This document shows, in pieces, positions 18,330 to 31,350 of a DNA stretch of 64,000 nucleotides. The stretch is taken from NCBI GenBank assembly GCA_023014485.1, contig JAJOZX010009432.1:1-64000 (forward strand), in the 5' to 3' direction. The notes under the pieces are model-generated. The model did no database searches and was not told where the DNA came from. It worked only from the letters and a program-made list of their open reading frames with translations. Within the stretch, counting starts at the first letter, position 1, and every line of letters begins with the position of its first letter. Made by a program: the position numbers and the translations under genes. The stretch is from Bathynomus jamesi (lineage: Eukaryota > Arthropoda > Malacostraca > Isopoda > Cirolanidae).

Positions 18330-20300
18330 ATAGGAACCCGGTAAAGAGTGTGTTAGGACCGTTGAGAAATTCTGACGATGAGCTAGTTTCCGAGAATAAG
18401 CAAATGGCTGTTTTGCTAAACGAATTTTTTACGTCAGTTTTTACAGTAGAAGATGAACAAATATCCCTCCGGTCAAAGACAGGGCCGGCCCTAGCAAATG
18501 CGAGGCCCAATTCGAGATTTTTAAAGTGGGGCTCTAAGGTTAAAGTTACCTACCCATAGTGGGTAATACGGAATGCTATTGTATATGAATACTACTGTAT
18601 ATGAAGAGTTATTATGACAAGCCGTATTTAATTTACCACTCAAAACCAAAATATTTTTTTATACTGTACTCATATATTTGCGGGGCCCCTAATAGCGCGG
18701 GGCCCAAACCAGCCGCTTTGCTTGCTTTGCCCAAAGGCCGGCAGTAGTCATAGACATAATACCTTTCGATAATGGTAATACTTTAGCTAATATTGTGGTA
18801 AGTGAAAGGGAGGTACTGCACTATTTTTGTAAAGTGAAAATGCTTAAATCACCGCGGCCGGATTCCATATATCCCATACAATTAAAAGAATTAAAAGGCA
18901 TTATTGTGCCGTTAATAAAGATTTTTAACGCGTCTATTTCTGAGAGGTGCGTACCAGATAATTTCAAGTTAGCAAATGTAACGTCTCTTTTAAGAAAGGC
19001 GATAAACATACGGCAGGAAATTATAGGCCAATCAGTTTAACGTCTGTTGTAGGTAAGCGACTAAAATCGATAATTAGGGATCGTTTAGTCGAACATTTAA
19101 AATTGCATAGCTTGATTAGAAATACGCAGCACGATTTTAGGCGAAACAAATGTTGCTTAACTAATCTTTTAGAATTTTTCCAAAGCGTGGTTGAAGTTTA
19201 CAATAGTCATCGGGTGGTAGATGTAGTGTATTTAGATTTTCAAAAAGCGTTTGACACCGTACCGTACAAAAGACTGCACAAAAAACTAAGGCTTATGAGA
19301 TCAGGGGTGTAATAATAAATTGGATAGAAGAGTGGTTGCGAGGTAGGAAACGGAGGGTGGTCGTTGATGGAGCGGTCTTCTTGGGCTAATGTAGCGAGCG
19401 GCTTTCCTCAGGTTTCTGTATTGGGCCCCTTGCTTTTTCTTATATATATTAACGTTTAGATGTCGGCCAAGTCAGTACAATTTCAAAATTTGCGGATGAC
19501 ACGAAGTTGGGTGGTAGGGCGATAAATGATGAAGATAAAGGTAAAATCCAAAAAGATCTGAGTAAAATCGTAGATTGGTCGGTCATCTGGCAAATGACAT
19601 TTAACATCGATAAGTGCAAAATTTTACATATAGGTTCGCGTAACGGTAATTTTGCGTATAGTATGTCAGGGAAGGAGTTGGCAAACGTAGATCAGGAAAA
19701 AGATTTAGGAGTTATAGTAACTGGTGATTTAAAAGTAGCGAAACAAAGTACAGCAGCGGTCAATAAGGCGAACAAAGTGCTAGGTTTTATAGTTAGGAAT
19801 TTTGAGTACAAATCGCGCGATATTATTGTTCCTCTTTATGAATCATTAGTTAGACCCCATTTGGAGTACGCGATCCAATTTTGGAATCCGCATATGCGCA
19901 AGGATATAAATAAAATCGAGAGTTTAAAGACGAGCAACTAAGATGATTCCGTCGCTTCGGTCAAAATCGTACAAAGATAGACTTAAGGAGTTAAAATTGA
20001 CTACACTCGAGACTAGGAGGCTAAAGGATGATCTAATCCAGGTTTTTAAAATTATGACTGGGTTCGATACCGTAGACAGAGATAGCTTTTTAGAAATAGC
20101 ACACTATAGTAGAATTAGAAATAATGGGTGTAAGCTGACAAGTAGAAGGTTTGAGACAGCAGTTGCCAAAAACTTTTTTACGCATAGAATAGTAAATAGC
20201 TGGAATAGTTTGCCGGTAGAAGTAATTAGTAGCACATCTATAAACATATTTAAAATCGATTAAATATATATGTTGATAGATTGGGTGTATAGTTTAAGGT
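18330..20300 (+). pseudogene. Second CR1-like LINE, RT to 3' end, multiply broken
   Basis: Blocks in order: a pre-RT piece (18350-18480), KSPRPDSIYPIQLKELKG (18840-18900), DNFKLANVT, QHDFRRNKCCLTNLLEF, VVYLDFQKAFDTVPY (about 19220-19262), KFADDTKLGG (about 19485-19510), WQMTFNIDKCKILHIGSRN, VRPHLEYAIQFWNPH, and the C-terminal block to TAA near 20263 (NSWNSLPVEV). Frameshifts separate most blocks, and a MITE sits at about 18478-18743. It is a relative of the element at 9173-12230, not the same copy, and is more decayed. 20300-20480 is its 3' untranslated end or flank. Confidence 0.88.
18478..18743. mobile_element. hAT-like MITE inside the CR1 relic
   Basis: Starts CAGGGCCGGCCCTAGC and ends with the complement of a GCCGGCC.TTGGGC end, with no coding capacity. 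CR1 sequence reads on either side, which defines the insert. The target duplication is not clear. Confidence 0.55.
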
Positions 20301-20518
20301 AGTAAAATTAAGGATTTTTGTGGTTTGGAACCCACGTAAAATTGTAGGTCCCCTCCGCTACCACGGAGGACATGCGCAATACACAATTACAATCACAGTT
20401 AGGTAGACCAGCCATGAGTGAATCCTAGGGTCTTTATTGGTCTGAAACATTATAACATTATAACATTTATCAAACCTTCTCTCAGCACCTAAAATGAAAT
20501 TTCAAGAGTGTTTAGATA

Positions 20519-21063
20519 CAGGTATAGCCCGGTTTTCGCAAGAGTTATGTTCCTCAGACTCATTACAAATAGCGAAATTGCGAATAACCAATAATTTTTT
20601 CCCATATAAATACATGTTTTATGGGGGGATGCGTTCCGGTGGCCATTTTTCAGAAGGTAAAATGTTTGTATACGTTCCCATACGATACATAAAAGCAAGT
20701 ATAAAACACAAATACAGACCTGTATCAGCATAGTAAGTTATGAATAACATCAATAAAAGAATAACATTCCTGTACTGTACTTTTATTTCCTCAAACCACC
20801 CCCGACTCGCACTGAAAGTTTCACCACCACTGCTCTCACCTTCACCAACGACTTCCTTCCTCACATCTCGCCACAAAGACTGCGCCTTTTCTTGAATAAT
20901 GGCCTGCGATACGGGCATGCTACGCTGCGTTTGGTAGCAAGCGGAATTGTGAATTATTTTTTCCCTTATCTGGCATTGCGAATAGCGGAATTTGGTGTCA
21001 AAAAATATATTGCGTATAAGCGAAGCTACAAATATCAAAGCTATGAATAACGGGATATACCTG
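20519..21063 (-). mobile_element. pogo/Tigger-like element with CENP-B-type domain remnant
   Basis: Ends CAGGTATA(G/T)CCCG on both sides, each next to TA (20517-20518 and 21064-21065), as expected for pogo-type elements. On the minus strand, QEKAQSLWRDVRKE...FSASRGWFEEIK (about 20905-20790) matches the second DNA-binding repeat of CENP-B/Tigger transposases. The DDE catalytic domain is absent, so the element is a deletion derivative. The frame extends to 21185 only by chance. Confidence 0.75.
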
Positions 21064-21202
21064 TATTGACAAACCAGTAAGCGAAGCCATAAATAAAACA
21101 AGAGAACGATACCCAGACTTAACAAGCAAGAATTACCGGAAGGGTAGAGAGACCCCCCCCCATACACTACATTCAACAACAACAACCTTTAAATCTAGGC
21201 CG

Positions 21203-21688
21203 ATGCAGGGAACACCATCTCAGAAACAAGCTCTACAAACCCAGAATTCACGCCCTCCTCCTCAGTGTTTAAATTGTGATAGTTTTGGTCACATAATGAG
21301 CCAATGTAATTATCCTACTTATTGCTCCCACTGTCATGAACATGATCATCGCCGTGGTGATCAACAAAAATGTGTCGACAAAGCTCCTTCAGGGCACAGG
21401 CCCCACTTCCAGAAATCAAATCATCAACACTCCCAAAAGCCCTCCAATTTTCAGAAACCAGTTAATTCTCAGCTTCAACAGAACTACCAAACAAATAGAT
21501 CACAACCACAAGGTCAGTCACACTATTACCATATGTCTAAACCCCAATATAATCAACAAGGTCGGATGGTCCGACACGAAGAATCAGTTTCCCAAGAGGA
21601 CACTTCTCAAGAAGACCCTTCAGTGCATAATGATCCGGTAGCATATGACTCAGGTCCGCCCATAGAAGTCAGTTCAAGTTCTTTTTAG
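21203..21688 (+). pseudogene. gag: gypsy Gag C-terminus with CCHC zinc knuckle
   Basis: The CLNCDSFGHIMSQC knuckle is followed by a second Cys/His cluster (YCSHCHEHDHRRGDQQKC), then a Gln/Pro/His-rich low-complexity tail. It is the nucleocapsid end of Gag; the capsid part is missing upstream. Confidence 0.85.
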
Positions 21689-21749
21689 ATCCAGCTTTGG
21701 AGACAGCCGTTCAGCTTCCTCCCTCCTAAATAGTAATAATAAACCCACA

Positions 21750-22286
21750 TACATCCATACACTACCCATCAGGATTATAGGTGCGAACCTGCTAGATTTA
21801 ATAATAAATTGCAGCACAGACAACCAAGATTTAATCGCTCTCCTAGACACAGGAACACATGCAACATTAATTAAGAAACAATGTGTAGATGAGTTACAAG
21901 AATGTACAAATTATAAATATGAAATTAAGCCACCTTCCTGTCAACTCAGTCGAGTTACAGGCACACCCATACCTACATATAGAGAAATAGAATTATATTT
22001 AGAAGTTGGTAACGCGGTATATCCCGCAAAATGTTATACTGTGGACACAGTAGCCACCTTTCAGACCGATATCTTACTAGGTATGGATTTATTCAACCGG
22101 AATCAATGGGAAATTTACCGAGCCGGAAAATTAGTTAAGTGTAGAAACAGGATACATCCTCTCTATGAAAATAATAGACAGGTGCCGCACGTTCAGCCTA
22201 ATACTAACAGAATCAGTTTAGTTAGGATTTTCGAAAGAAATAGGAAACTCACGCCAGTTTACAACAGTAAGCTTCAGGGCCCCTAA
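21750..22286 (+). pseudogene. gypsy aspartic protease
   Basis: The frame reads IIGANLLDLII, then ALLDTGTHATLI with the catalytic Asp-Thr-Gly, and later ILLGMDLFNRN, the second protease signature (ILGxD). It ends where the hAT insertion begins. Confidence 0.85.
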
Positions 22287-23199
22287 TCCAGGAGGGGCCC
22301 TGAAGCAACTTTTTCTTTAATGAGTGAATTTTTCAACAAAATCGATGGAGTTTTTTTAAGTGTTTGTTATTAAAATAAGGCTATTTTAGTGATAGAATCA
22401 TAAGCCAATGGGTTGAAGTACTTAATATTGACCTTAGAATATGCTCTAATACCCAATCACAATCCCTATCACGAGCTGTGAAGCAGAAAGGAATTTCTCA
22501 AAGCTATCCTTTATAAAGAACAAATTTCGGTCTACCATGACTGAAGAGCGCTTAAATTCTTTATGCATATTATCTCTAGAAAATGACATTGCAAGGAAGC
22601 TCTCATATGACAAAACTGTATGTGAATATGTTGCTAGAAAACACAGAAAAAAGAGTATTTTGTAAAATGTGCTTCATGTAGTATGTATTCTCATAGGTGT
22701 CTAAAATAAAAGATTATATTAACTGTGGTCTTTGCTCTGTTTTATTTCATCATTCTATGATGCACCATGCATGTATATAACGTTTCCCTAATTTTCATCC
22801 CCCCATAACTCGAAAACTATAAGGCATAGCCTAGGAAATTTTTATTCACACCAGTGACTTTGACATGTGAGATAACCCAGTACAGCAATTTTAATCAAAA
22901 TCTGAGATGTAGTGGTTAAATTTTTAAAAAATTTGTGGTGATTTGCCATAGAACAACCCATTGAAGAAGATAACAGCGGTTACCCAGACCTCGTTGCTGG
23001 TGGGAAGGGGCTCACTGTATGGCCCATTTTCAAGGACACCACCCCACCACCCCGTTCTCCGCCATTTGGGCCTCAAGGTCCTTGCAAGGGCAGCAAGGCC
23101 CTTTGAACCTTGTTGGATGTTGCCCTATTGTTGCTGGTTGCGAAGGGGCCCCCATAACAGTTCAAGCTTCAGGGTCCCAAAAATGTAGGTCCGCCACTG
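22287..23199 (+). mobile_element. hAT insertion within the gypsy element
   Basis: The right end is the complement of CAGTGGCGGACCTACATTTT, a typical hAT terminus. The left end GGGGCCCTGAAGC matches the inner part of that terminus, so its outermost bases are lost. Flanks share ATCCAG. On plus, 22470-22665 reads SCEAERNFSKLSFIKNKFRSTM and LNSLCILSLEN, the hAT C-terminal dimerisation domain of the ZMYM-like group. The rest is non-coding. Confidence 0.75.
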
Positions 23200-23274
23200 A
23201 TCCAGAGGGACAACTGCCCCAGAAATCAGCCCCCAGAGTAATCAGTTCCAGTTGTTGAATCCGGCAGGATCAAC

Positions 23275-23350
23275 ACAGTCAGTTTCCAGTCAGTCAGTTT
23301 CTAGGTAGCCAGTTTCTAGGCAGCCAGTTTCTAGGCAGACAGTTTCCAGT
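23275..23350. repeat. 16-bp tandem repeat (CAGTTTCTAGGCAGC unit)
   Basis: Four to five slightly diverged units. It lies in the gypsy protease-RT linker. Confidence 0.8.
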
Positions 23351-23989
23351 TAACCCACCGTTTGAGATTCGAAATCCAACCGAAACGGTTTTTTCAGCCA
23401 ATAAGGCAAATTTTAATCACCGAATCAGAGTTAAATTCACAATTTTTATTTTGCCCTACGGATCATATAACAATAGCACTTCATAAGAAGATTTGTTTCC
23501 TAGCAAGAGTAGTAAACGGTCAAGGAAAACTATTAGAGTCAGAGCACACTCTTATTACAGAAAAAAAATAATTTTAAGAGAGATGTTCTTATTGCCCAAA
23601 TTCTTAGTCATAGTCAGAACTTGGCTATCCCTGTTGTTTGTTTAAACTAAGTAAAAAGCCCTATTGAATTAATTTCAAATTAGAAAATAGGAACTGCTTT
23701 CACAGTAAAAATAGATTCAGATTTCCCCACCAGTACTATACTGTAAATCGTGTTTCCAGTTCCTTAGAGTTAAACCTTTAGTATTAAGAGAAGAATATAA
23801 GAAATGCCTGGAGCACTCCCTTCAGGAGTCACCAACCTTACAGGATCTCAAACTACTAGAATCGCTTCTCGATTTCCTTACAAGAAATAGAGATGTGATT
23901 GCTCTAAAAGGAGATCCTTTGGGCTGAACTAATTTGGTCCATTTCGAAATCAAGCTGGAACCCACTTCCAAACACAACACATCTTCATT

Positions 23990-26760
23990 CCTCCCTATAA
24001 GGTTCCACATTCCCAATTAATAACTATTGAGGAACATATCAAGGACTTGTTGGAACAGGAAGTCATTCAGCCTTCATCTAGTCCCTGGTCCGCTCCTATG
24101 ATTCTTGTTTCCAAAAAGGACGGAAGATCTCGCCCTTGTATAGATTTTAGACACCTAAACCAAATTACCATCCTAGACCGTTTCCCTACTCCAAACATGC
24201 AGGAAACAATTCTGGACGTAGGGAGAACTAACTTCTTTTCATCGCTTGACTTAGCATCAGGTTACTAGCAAATGAAGGTCAGCCCCGACCCTCGGGTATT
24301 GACCGCTTTTTCCACTAATCGAGGCCATTATGAATTCCAGGTTTTACCTTTCGGGGTCCGAAATGGGCCCGTTAACTTCTCTAGGTTGATGAATATAGTC
24401 CTTTCCGACCTATTAGGCGTCGAAGCTCTGGTCTATCTTGACGATATTATCGTCTATAGTTCAGATATCAAAACAAACTTCCAAGTCTTCAGAATGTGCT
24501 ATCACGTTTGAGGAAAGCACACCTTAAACTGAAACTTGCAAAATGCAACTTCTTACAGGAATCCCTGGTATACTTAGGATTTTTATTATCATCTACTGGA
24601 ATGAAACCTGATCCAGCCAAACTTGAAGCACTGGAAAGGTACCTTGTACTTAAAACCATCGACGACGCTCGTGCATTTATTGGATTTGTCAGATTCTATC
24701 GAAATTTTATTTAACAATTTTTAGAACATTGCTAAACCCATTACCAATTTGTTCCAGAAAAATGCTAAATTTATTTGGGAATCCGATCATGAACATGCTT
24801 TTGAAACTTTGACCGGTAAACTAACCTGTCATCCCATCCTCCAATATCCCAATTATACCAAACCCTTTGTCACAGCCACGGATGCTTCCTCCTACGGACT
24901 AGGAGCCGTCCTATTACAGGACGTAGATGGTGTGGAATTACCCATTGCTTATGCCAGTCAGCTTCTCTCTAAACTTCAACGGAATTATTTCACTACGGAC
25001 CGAGAGGCCTTAGCGGTATATTGGGCTTTGAAAAAATTCCGAAATATCGTCAACAGCTACGATATAACCATCAAAACTGACCATAGTCCACTCACGTATC
25101 TCCTCAAGGACAAGCTCCTTGAAAGAAGGTTGAGTACAGTAGATGGGCTCTGTTGATTCAGGATTTCGCTGCAAAATTCGTATACAAACCAGGAAAACTT
25201 CAAGTTATTCCAGACGGATTGTCGAGACTCAAGCCCGACACCCAAGTGAATAAGAGAGAAACTCTTCCTGTACTCGATCATGAATGTTTGCAATACTCCC
25301 AACAAGACCTACACACCCGGAACATTCGGGCCCGCCTGGGACAAAAGGAAACGACCTCGTGGAAATACCAAAGGATCTCGTAGATATAGCCATCGGACTT
25401 TGTCACGACTCGCCTTTGTATGGCCACATGGGGCCGGATCGCACCATCAAGAGTCCTTTGAAAGCGATACCATTTCCCGAAATGAACAAAAAGGCACATG
25501 AATACATCGCTGAATGCCCGTCTTGTTTAAAACATAAAGGCAATATACCATCCACAGCTCCCATACATAAATATCCAGTATGCCAACGGCCCTTGCAGAG
25601 AACCGGAATGGACATACTGGGACCATTTCCCAAAACATCGAAGGGAAACCAATACATCATCGTTTTTACGAACCACTCCTCGCGTTACAGCGAAGTAGTT
25701 GCCATTCCAAACCAGACCTCGGAAACTGTGGCAAGAGCACAAGTGGAACGCGTCACCCAAAACCATACTACTCCTTCCATCCTAATTTCGGATAACGCCC
25801 ATAGTTTCACTTCCAAGCTATATGAATCTGCAAACTGTGTAAAATTAAAACCACACACATTGTGGCATACCATTCGCAGGCAAACGGCTTAGTAGAAAGA
25901 CAATCGAAAAACCCTAGAAGCCCTCCGCCATGTTGTCGACGCATCCTCCCGTACATGGGGTGATTCCCTCCCTATGGTACAAACAGCCATCAACAAGGGC
26001 TATAACGTGTCGATTGGGGATACCCCTCATTTCGTCTTATATCACTACGACAAACGGCTACCATTTGATTTGCTTGACAAAAGCGACCCTGAAGTCTTAA
26101 CACCTTCCGAGATGGCAGAAGTAAATCAGCATCTAGCTGAACGATCTTTTAAAATTGTTGACATAATCCGACATGCTCTAGACCAGTGGTACTCATTGGG
26201 CGGCTCGCGAGCCAAATATATATTACGCATTTGGCTCGCGAGCCGCGCAATGAGTACCACTGCCCTAGACCAACGTAACCAGCAGATGGAGCAAGAGCAA
26301 CATAGGCATCATCCCCAATAACGGACTATAATCAATATTTAATCATCGGTATGCGCTGTTACATAAAGAGCGTGAAACCGCCAAGTGCTCATCGCAAATT
26401 ATACCCGAAATGGGATGACCCATACAGGACTATGAAAAACCTTGGAAAAAACCGTTACGAAATCCTCGACCTCCGAGACCATTCCAAACTAAAGATCATT
26501 CACGCTGATAACTTGAACGTACCTGCCAAACAACGCCTTCCCAAAAAACCTTTGTCAGATGTTCGAGCAGAGTACCCTTCGAAAGATCAAGGTATTAATA
26601 AATTCAGCAGGGACCACAAAACAGAAGTGGTCATCACGGAAACCACTACCCGTGACGAAGATTGGTACCTCGTAATACCACCAGTACTCGAGCCAATCTC
26701 TGAACAAGAGGAGGTCCCAGAACCAAGAGTCCCCATCGGAATCAGACCCTGAGAAACCCC
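23990..26760 (+). pseudogene. pol: gypsy Pol: reverse transcriptase, RNase H, integrase
   Basis: RT starts near EEHIKDLLEQEVIQPSSSPWSAP, then FSSLDLASGY, an in-frame stop at 24266-24268, LPFGV and YLDDIIVYS (catalytic YLDD, about 24435). RNase H has TDASSYGLGAVL and TDREALAVYWALKKFR. Integrase has the HHCC finger (GHMGPDRT...CPSCLKHKG), MDILGPFP for the first catalytic Asp, and SDNAHSF for the second (about 25795). The third acidic residue lies in a frameshifted stretch near 25900. The C-terminal tail (RKLYPKWDDPYRTMKNLGKN) ends at 26752. At least six frame changes make it inactive. Confidence 0.9.
26184..26262. mobile_element. 79-bp near-perfect palindromic hAT MITE
   Basis: CAGTGGTACTCATTG at the left end and its complement at the right, with a GGCTCGCGAGCC palindrome in each arm around a short AT-rich centre. 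The 8-bp flanks are CTCTAGAC and CCCTAGAC (one mismatch), the target-duplication length of hAT transposons. Confidence 0.9.
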
Positions 26761-27127
26761 TTCTAGAGGATCACTCAGTGGAACGCCACCATCTCCTCCG
26801 TCACCACCCTCACCGGTTGATGATCGACATACGTACCCTACATACCGGCCGCAAATGCATCAACCACGTGGATTAGAACCTTCACGTAAAACACGAACAC
26901 ACTCAGAATCCGAGCTTAACGTTCGACTCCCACTACTACCTAAGCGAGGCCGACCACTCCGCACACAGACACAAATATCCACACAACCACCCCCGGCTCC
27001 GTATAACTTAAGACGTGGATATGAATAACATTGTTCCACTTATAAATTTGAGATTACGATTAACAACTCACACCCCTTTCCGTCTCAAACTAAATTCAAA
27101 CCTACTATAGAAATCTTAAATCTCTCC

Positions 27128-27313
27128 GTGAAGCCAGTGATCATCCTACCCAAACTTCATGCTCTTAAATGGAATGATCAATTGAGTCGTTTTAAAATTT
27201 CGGATGATACCCAGAATAACCTTTTACAAAGACTGCAACCAGTAACAATTATTTTTCAACATCTGCTGTCAGTATTATCATTGTGTGTGCTATTATCCTT
27301 GGTATATTTGTAG
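27128..27313 (+). pseudogene. Possible envelope-like transmembrane tail of the gypsy element
   Basis: A 61-codon frame ends in a strongly hydrophobic segment (HLLSVLSLCVLLSLVYL). It lies downstream of pol, where an env gene would sit in an errantivirus-like element. It is only a fragment, and random hydrophobic reading is a real alternative. Confidence 0.3.
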
Positions 27314-27609
27314 TGAAAAGACTATTCTCGCAACAGCAAAAATCAAAAGACATTGTACTATGTGAAACTATTTATGCACGGCCAAGAGGGCATCCTCGTA
27401 CCACATGAACCAGGCTTAACCACCCCAACTCATGTTGTGTATATAAACCTGTATTATAAAATTCATTAGTTATCATCTAGTTAACAGGTTATATTACTGT
27501 ATTAATATCATTTTAGAGGGAAGAGCTCTGTAAAAATGAATAATTTTAACATTCATTTTTGCATATAAACTCCAAACTCGCGTGACACTAACTATATATA
27601 AAATGCAAG

Positions 27610-29690
27610 TTTGGAAATTTTTTTAATTTCGTTCTATTTTATTTTTGCTAAGTAACAGGAGAGAACCCTGAGGAACACCACTGTTAATAGCTTTAGGAGA
27701 AGAACAGTGGCCATCTACAACCACAGCTATAGATCGGCCAGAAAGGAAATTAGAGATGAAGGCACATATAGAAGGATAGAAACCGAAGGAGGGCAGTTTC
27801 GAAATTAATGATTTGTGCCACACTCTATCAAAAGCTTTCGATATGTCTAGCGCAATAGCAAAAATTTCACCGAAATCCCGAAAGGAGGATGACCAAGAGT
27901 CAGAGAGATATGCAAGAATATCGCCAGTCGAGCGTCCCTTGTGGAATCCAAACTGACGATCTGAAAGAAGATTGTAAGGAGAGAGATGTTTAAGAATCTT
28001 CCTATCAAGGATATATTAAAAAACTTTGGAAAGGCAAGAAATCAAAGCAACTGAACGGTAGTTGGAAGGTTGAGAAGGTTGCCTAGGCAGGGTGTGAGCA
28101 CAGAAGCACAGTTCTTATGAGCAACAGGAGGAACACCGTCAGACCGTACGCCTTCCTAGAGTTGAGCCCGGATAGGGCAGAAAGAACATCTTTGGAGGAG
28201 ATTCTAATTTCGGACATAATATAGTCAGAGAGGGGAGGAGATGGAGGAACAGCACCGGAATCGTCCAGGGTTGAATTGTAAGCGAAAGTTTGAGCGAAGA
28301 GTTCAGCTTTGTCAGGAGAATAGACGGCAACTGAGCCATCGGAATGTAAAAGAGGGAAAAAAGAGGAAATAAAGTTGGTGAAGAGGTGCTTAGCTAGATG
28401 CTAGAAAGAGCGAGAAGAATTAGAATTGGATAGATTTTCACATTTTTGTCGGATGAATGAATTTTTGGCGAGTCAAAGAACAGATTTTGCACGATTCCGG
28501 GCAAAAATATGAGCTGAGTGAGAGTCAGGCGTTGGACAGCGACTGTATCTTCTGAAAGCCTCCTCTCTATTGCAGATAGCATTAGAACAAGTAAAGTTAA
28601 ACCAAGGTATTTTTGCATTATTAGTAGGAATAGAATATAGAATGTACGCCTCCATGCCCGAGAAAATCACCTCCGTGATGCGTTCAGCGCACTCGGAAAG
28701 GCCCCAGCCACCGAACACTCGGAAAGGCCCCATCCACCGAAGCAGTAATCATTCCATGGGAAATCACAGAAGTACTGCCTGAGGGCCTCCCAATCAGCGG
28801 CGCCGAAATGCCAAAGGCGCCTCCTCTTGGGTGGATTCAAAGGCCGAATTGGAGCGATATAGCTGGAAACAGATATAAGATTATGATCGGGGAGCCCAAC
28901 GGAGAAAACAATTTCACAGAGTAAGAAGGATGAAAGGTAAAAAATAAACCCAGAATGTTGGGTCTATCTCCAAGGCGATTGGGGATACGAGTAGGGTGCT
29001 GTACAATCTGCTCCAGGTCATTTAGGATAGAAAAGTTGTGAGCTAGTTCACCAGGGATGTCAGTGAAATGGGAGGAAAGCCAAAGGTGATGGTGAACATT
29101 GACATCTCTTAAAATGGAGATTTCAGCAAAGAGAGAGCAGGATAGAATGTTTGCCACTTTGGAAGTGAGGTAGTCAAAGAATTTTGGATAGTCAGTAGAA
29201 TTAGGGAAACGGAAACAGCGTAGATGTATTTAGTTTGAGATTGGCATGTAAGCCGTAGCCAGAGGGTATAGAATTCGGAAGATTCGAGTTCAGGAATACG
29301 AGAACAAGTTAGGTCATTACGTACATATACGCAACATCCACCTTTGGAGTGAAATTGAATATAGAGAAAGTAAGAGGGTACAGAAAAGGGGTTGCTGTCA
29401 GTCGTCCCAGACACCCAAGTTTCAGTGAGGAAAAGAAGATGAGGTTTCGAGGAGAGGTGGTGTTCAACAAATTGAAAATTAGAAAAGGCCACGAATGTTG
29501 CAGAAGTTCAAGAAAAATGAATAAGACAGGCCAAGAACATCTTGAATGGGCGGTAGCAGATCCAGCCCTGCTGCCCGAGTCTGCGTTCCCGGTATCGACA
29601 GCGGGGGAGCCAGAACTGGGGACATTTGAGAGCATGCTGGACTGCTCACAGGGTAGATGTAATTTAACGTTTTGACAATCCAATAATAAT
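27610..29690 (-). pseudogene. Jockey-like LINE: endonuclease and RT, 3'-truncated
   Basis: On minus: an endonuclease part (29492-28837) with PHLLFLTETWVS and a GGCCVYVRNDL block, then a decayed linker, then RT blocks across frames: a YRPVALIS-like block near 28050, LLSDRQFGFHKGRST near 27970, and AFDRVWHKSLISKLPSFGF with INSGVPQGS (27850-27640). The 3' half, including the YxDD motif, is missing after 27630. The family is the abundant arthropod Jockey-type group; 35890-36609 is the 3' part of another copy. Confidence 0.82.
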
Positions 29691-29699
29691 GGAATTTTC

Positions 29700-30820
29700 C
29701 TTTAAATGAACATTACAAATATTTCTAATACGTAAAGTCCTCCTTTGTCGGACACGGGAGGGGAACAGAACAGAAATTCGTCATATTTAATATACTATAT
29801 AATTCAATTTTTTTTTTTTATCCAGTCTACTGCTTGTGTAGCCGGTATTTTTGTAATTGTTATTTGAAATTATACAGAATTTAACATGCAGTTCTCTATC
29901 TTACTGCTAAAATAAATGGGTATTTATTACAAATCTCTTTAATAAAAGAAAGAAAATTACATTTCACGTTCGAGCACGGCCATCTTGCCTCCCGTTCAGT
30001 CCAAACTTTATTATTATAAGTTGCAGTAGTATTAATAGTAGTAGTACTAAAATAACGACGTCTGGCATGTATACTTTCTTACGTGTCTAGAACGTGTTTG
30101 AGACAGTTAAACTTTCAAATATATCTGTTATGATGAAGAGTGCGAATGTGGCCACCAGTCAATATTGTAATACTGTACTGCGAGTTGATGTGTTGTAGCT
30201 TCATTATTTGATATTCTATGAGAGTAAGTGAGACTGAAATTTAGTGTTTTTTCTGTGATGGAAGTGTAAATATTATATAATGTTTTAAGTAAAGGCATTT
30301 TTTAACATTTTTTAAACTTTACTATCTGGCAATCCTGACCTATCCTTTGAGATTTTAGGTGACCATTAACTCAGCCGGTAAAGAACGATCAGCTCAAAAC
30401 AGCTCTACTTAGTTTACCATTTGAATCTACAGATATTTATCCCTAACTGACATAATAATTAGACGACTTAATACTACAACAATTTTTTACACGAGTCAAA
30501 ACTATGTCACCAACGTTCATCTTAAATTAGGCACAATATAGGATCACGTGGCACTGATTGGATAGGATAGAAAATTACATGTTGGTCTGAAGATACCAAA
30601 AACAAAACAGAACATTTATGATTTTAACTTAGTCGGTGTTACTATTTTAGCATTTAGTAAACTTTTTCATTCGGCGACTTTTTGACTATATATATATTGT
30701 AGAAAAGAAAAGAAAATTCTCGGAGGATCATAGGACAATGAAATATGCACTACCAAGGGATAACACTCTAAGTTACTTAAAGAGGAGACTGAAAACGAAT
30801 AAATAAAAATTTATCCAAGT
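29700..30820. other. Gene-poor stretch
   Basis: AT-rich DNA without a supported frame. The piece 30690-30760 (GAAAATTCTCGGAGGATCAT, then AATATGCAC) is a diverged copy of 33175-33215, so it is a second fragment of the CCCH-finger ORF1 family. Confidence 0.6.
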
Positions 30821-30824
30821 CAAC

Positions 30825-31350
30825 CATGGGCGTCCGCGAGGGTGAGCAAGAGGGGGCACTTGCCCACCGGGAATTTCAGAAGAAAATTTGGAAACTCAAA
30901 AATCATGGTATGGTATGGCATTTTAATATGTATTCATATTAAATATCATATTATTCATATAACACGGTATGGCATTTAAATACTATTTAAAAATTACAAC
31001 TATTAAAATGAAAATATCTTAATGAAAAAAACACAAAATAGCTGTCTTTTTGTCTTAAACTAACTTATCAACTGAACCTTGCCTTGACTTTAATCTATTA
31101 ATAATTTTGAAAAGAGAAAAGATAAAGGTTTTAGGAAAAGGCAATAATTACTTGTACTGTGTTACTATAACACAATAATTATTGCCATTGTTTTTGCCAT
31201 CGTTCGGTTCATTTTCACATGCTAATAAGAGTTAAAATACCACAGAATAGCGTTTGTAGGTCTCTGATTTTCAAAAATTTCTGGAGAAAACCCTCGTTCA
31301 AAAGTTGTGGTCTTACTCCCACCCTGGAAAAAATCCTGCGAACGCCCATG
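30825..31350. mobile_element. 526-bp non-autonomous element with CATGGGCGTYCGC ends
   Basis: The left end CATGGGCGTCCGCGAGG and the complement of the right end CATGGGCGTTCGCAGG match over about 17 bases. The interior is AT-rich and non-coding. The flanking 8-mers do not match, so the family (hAT-like by terminus) is tentative. 31350-32270 holds nothing I can support. Confidence 0.6.

Larger units (their letters stand above)
21190..27500 (+). mobile_element. Ty3/gypsy LTR retrotransposon, degraded, with nested insertions
   Basis: Gag zinc knuckles, protease, RT, RNase H, integrase and a short C-terminal segment lie in order on the plus strand. A hAT element interrupts it between protease and RT (22287-23199) and a 79-bp hAT MITE lies in the integrase tail (26184-26262). 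I could not find paired LTRs: the left side ends at the pogo-like region and the right side fades out around 27400-27600. Confidence 0.9.

Noticed and set aside
22961..23258. Overlapping proline/glycine-rich frames
   Set aside because: They lie in the GC-rich 3' part of the hAT insertion and show no domain.
25278..25873. Several antisense and off-frame ORFs of 60-85 codons across the gypsy integrase
   Set aside because: They overlap the integrase motifs in other frames and have no features of their own.
27380..27600. 3' LTR of the gypsy element
   Set aside because: No matching 5' LTR lies upstream of 21190, so an LTR cannot be shown.
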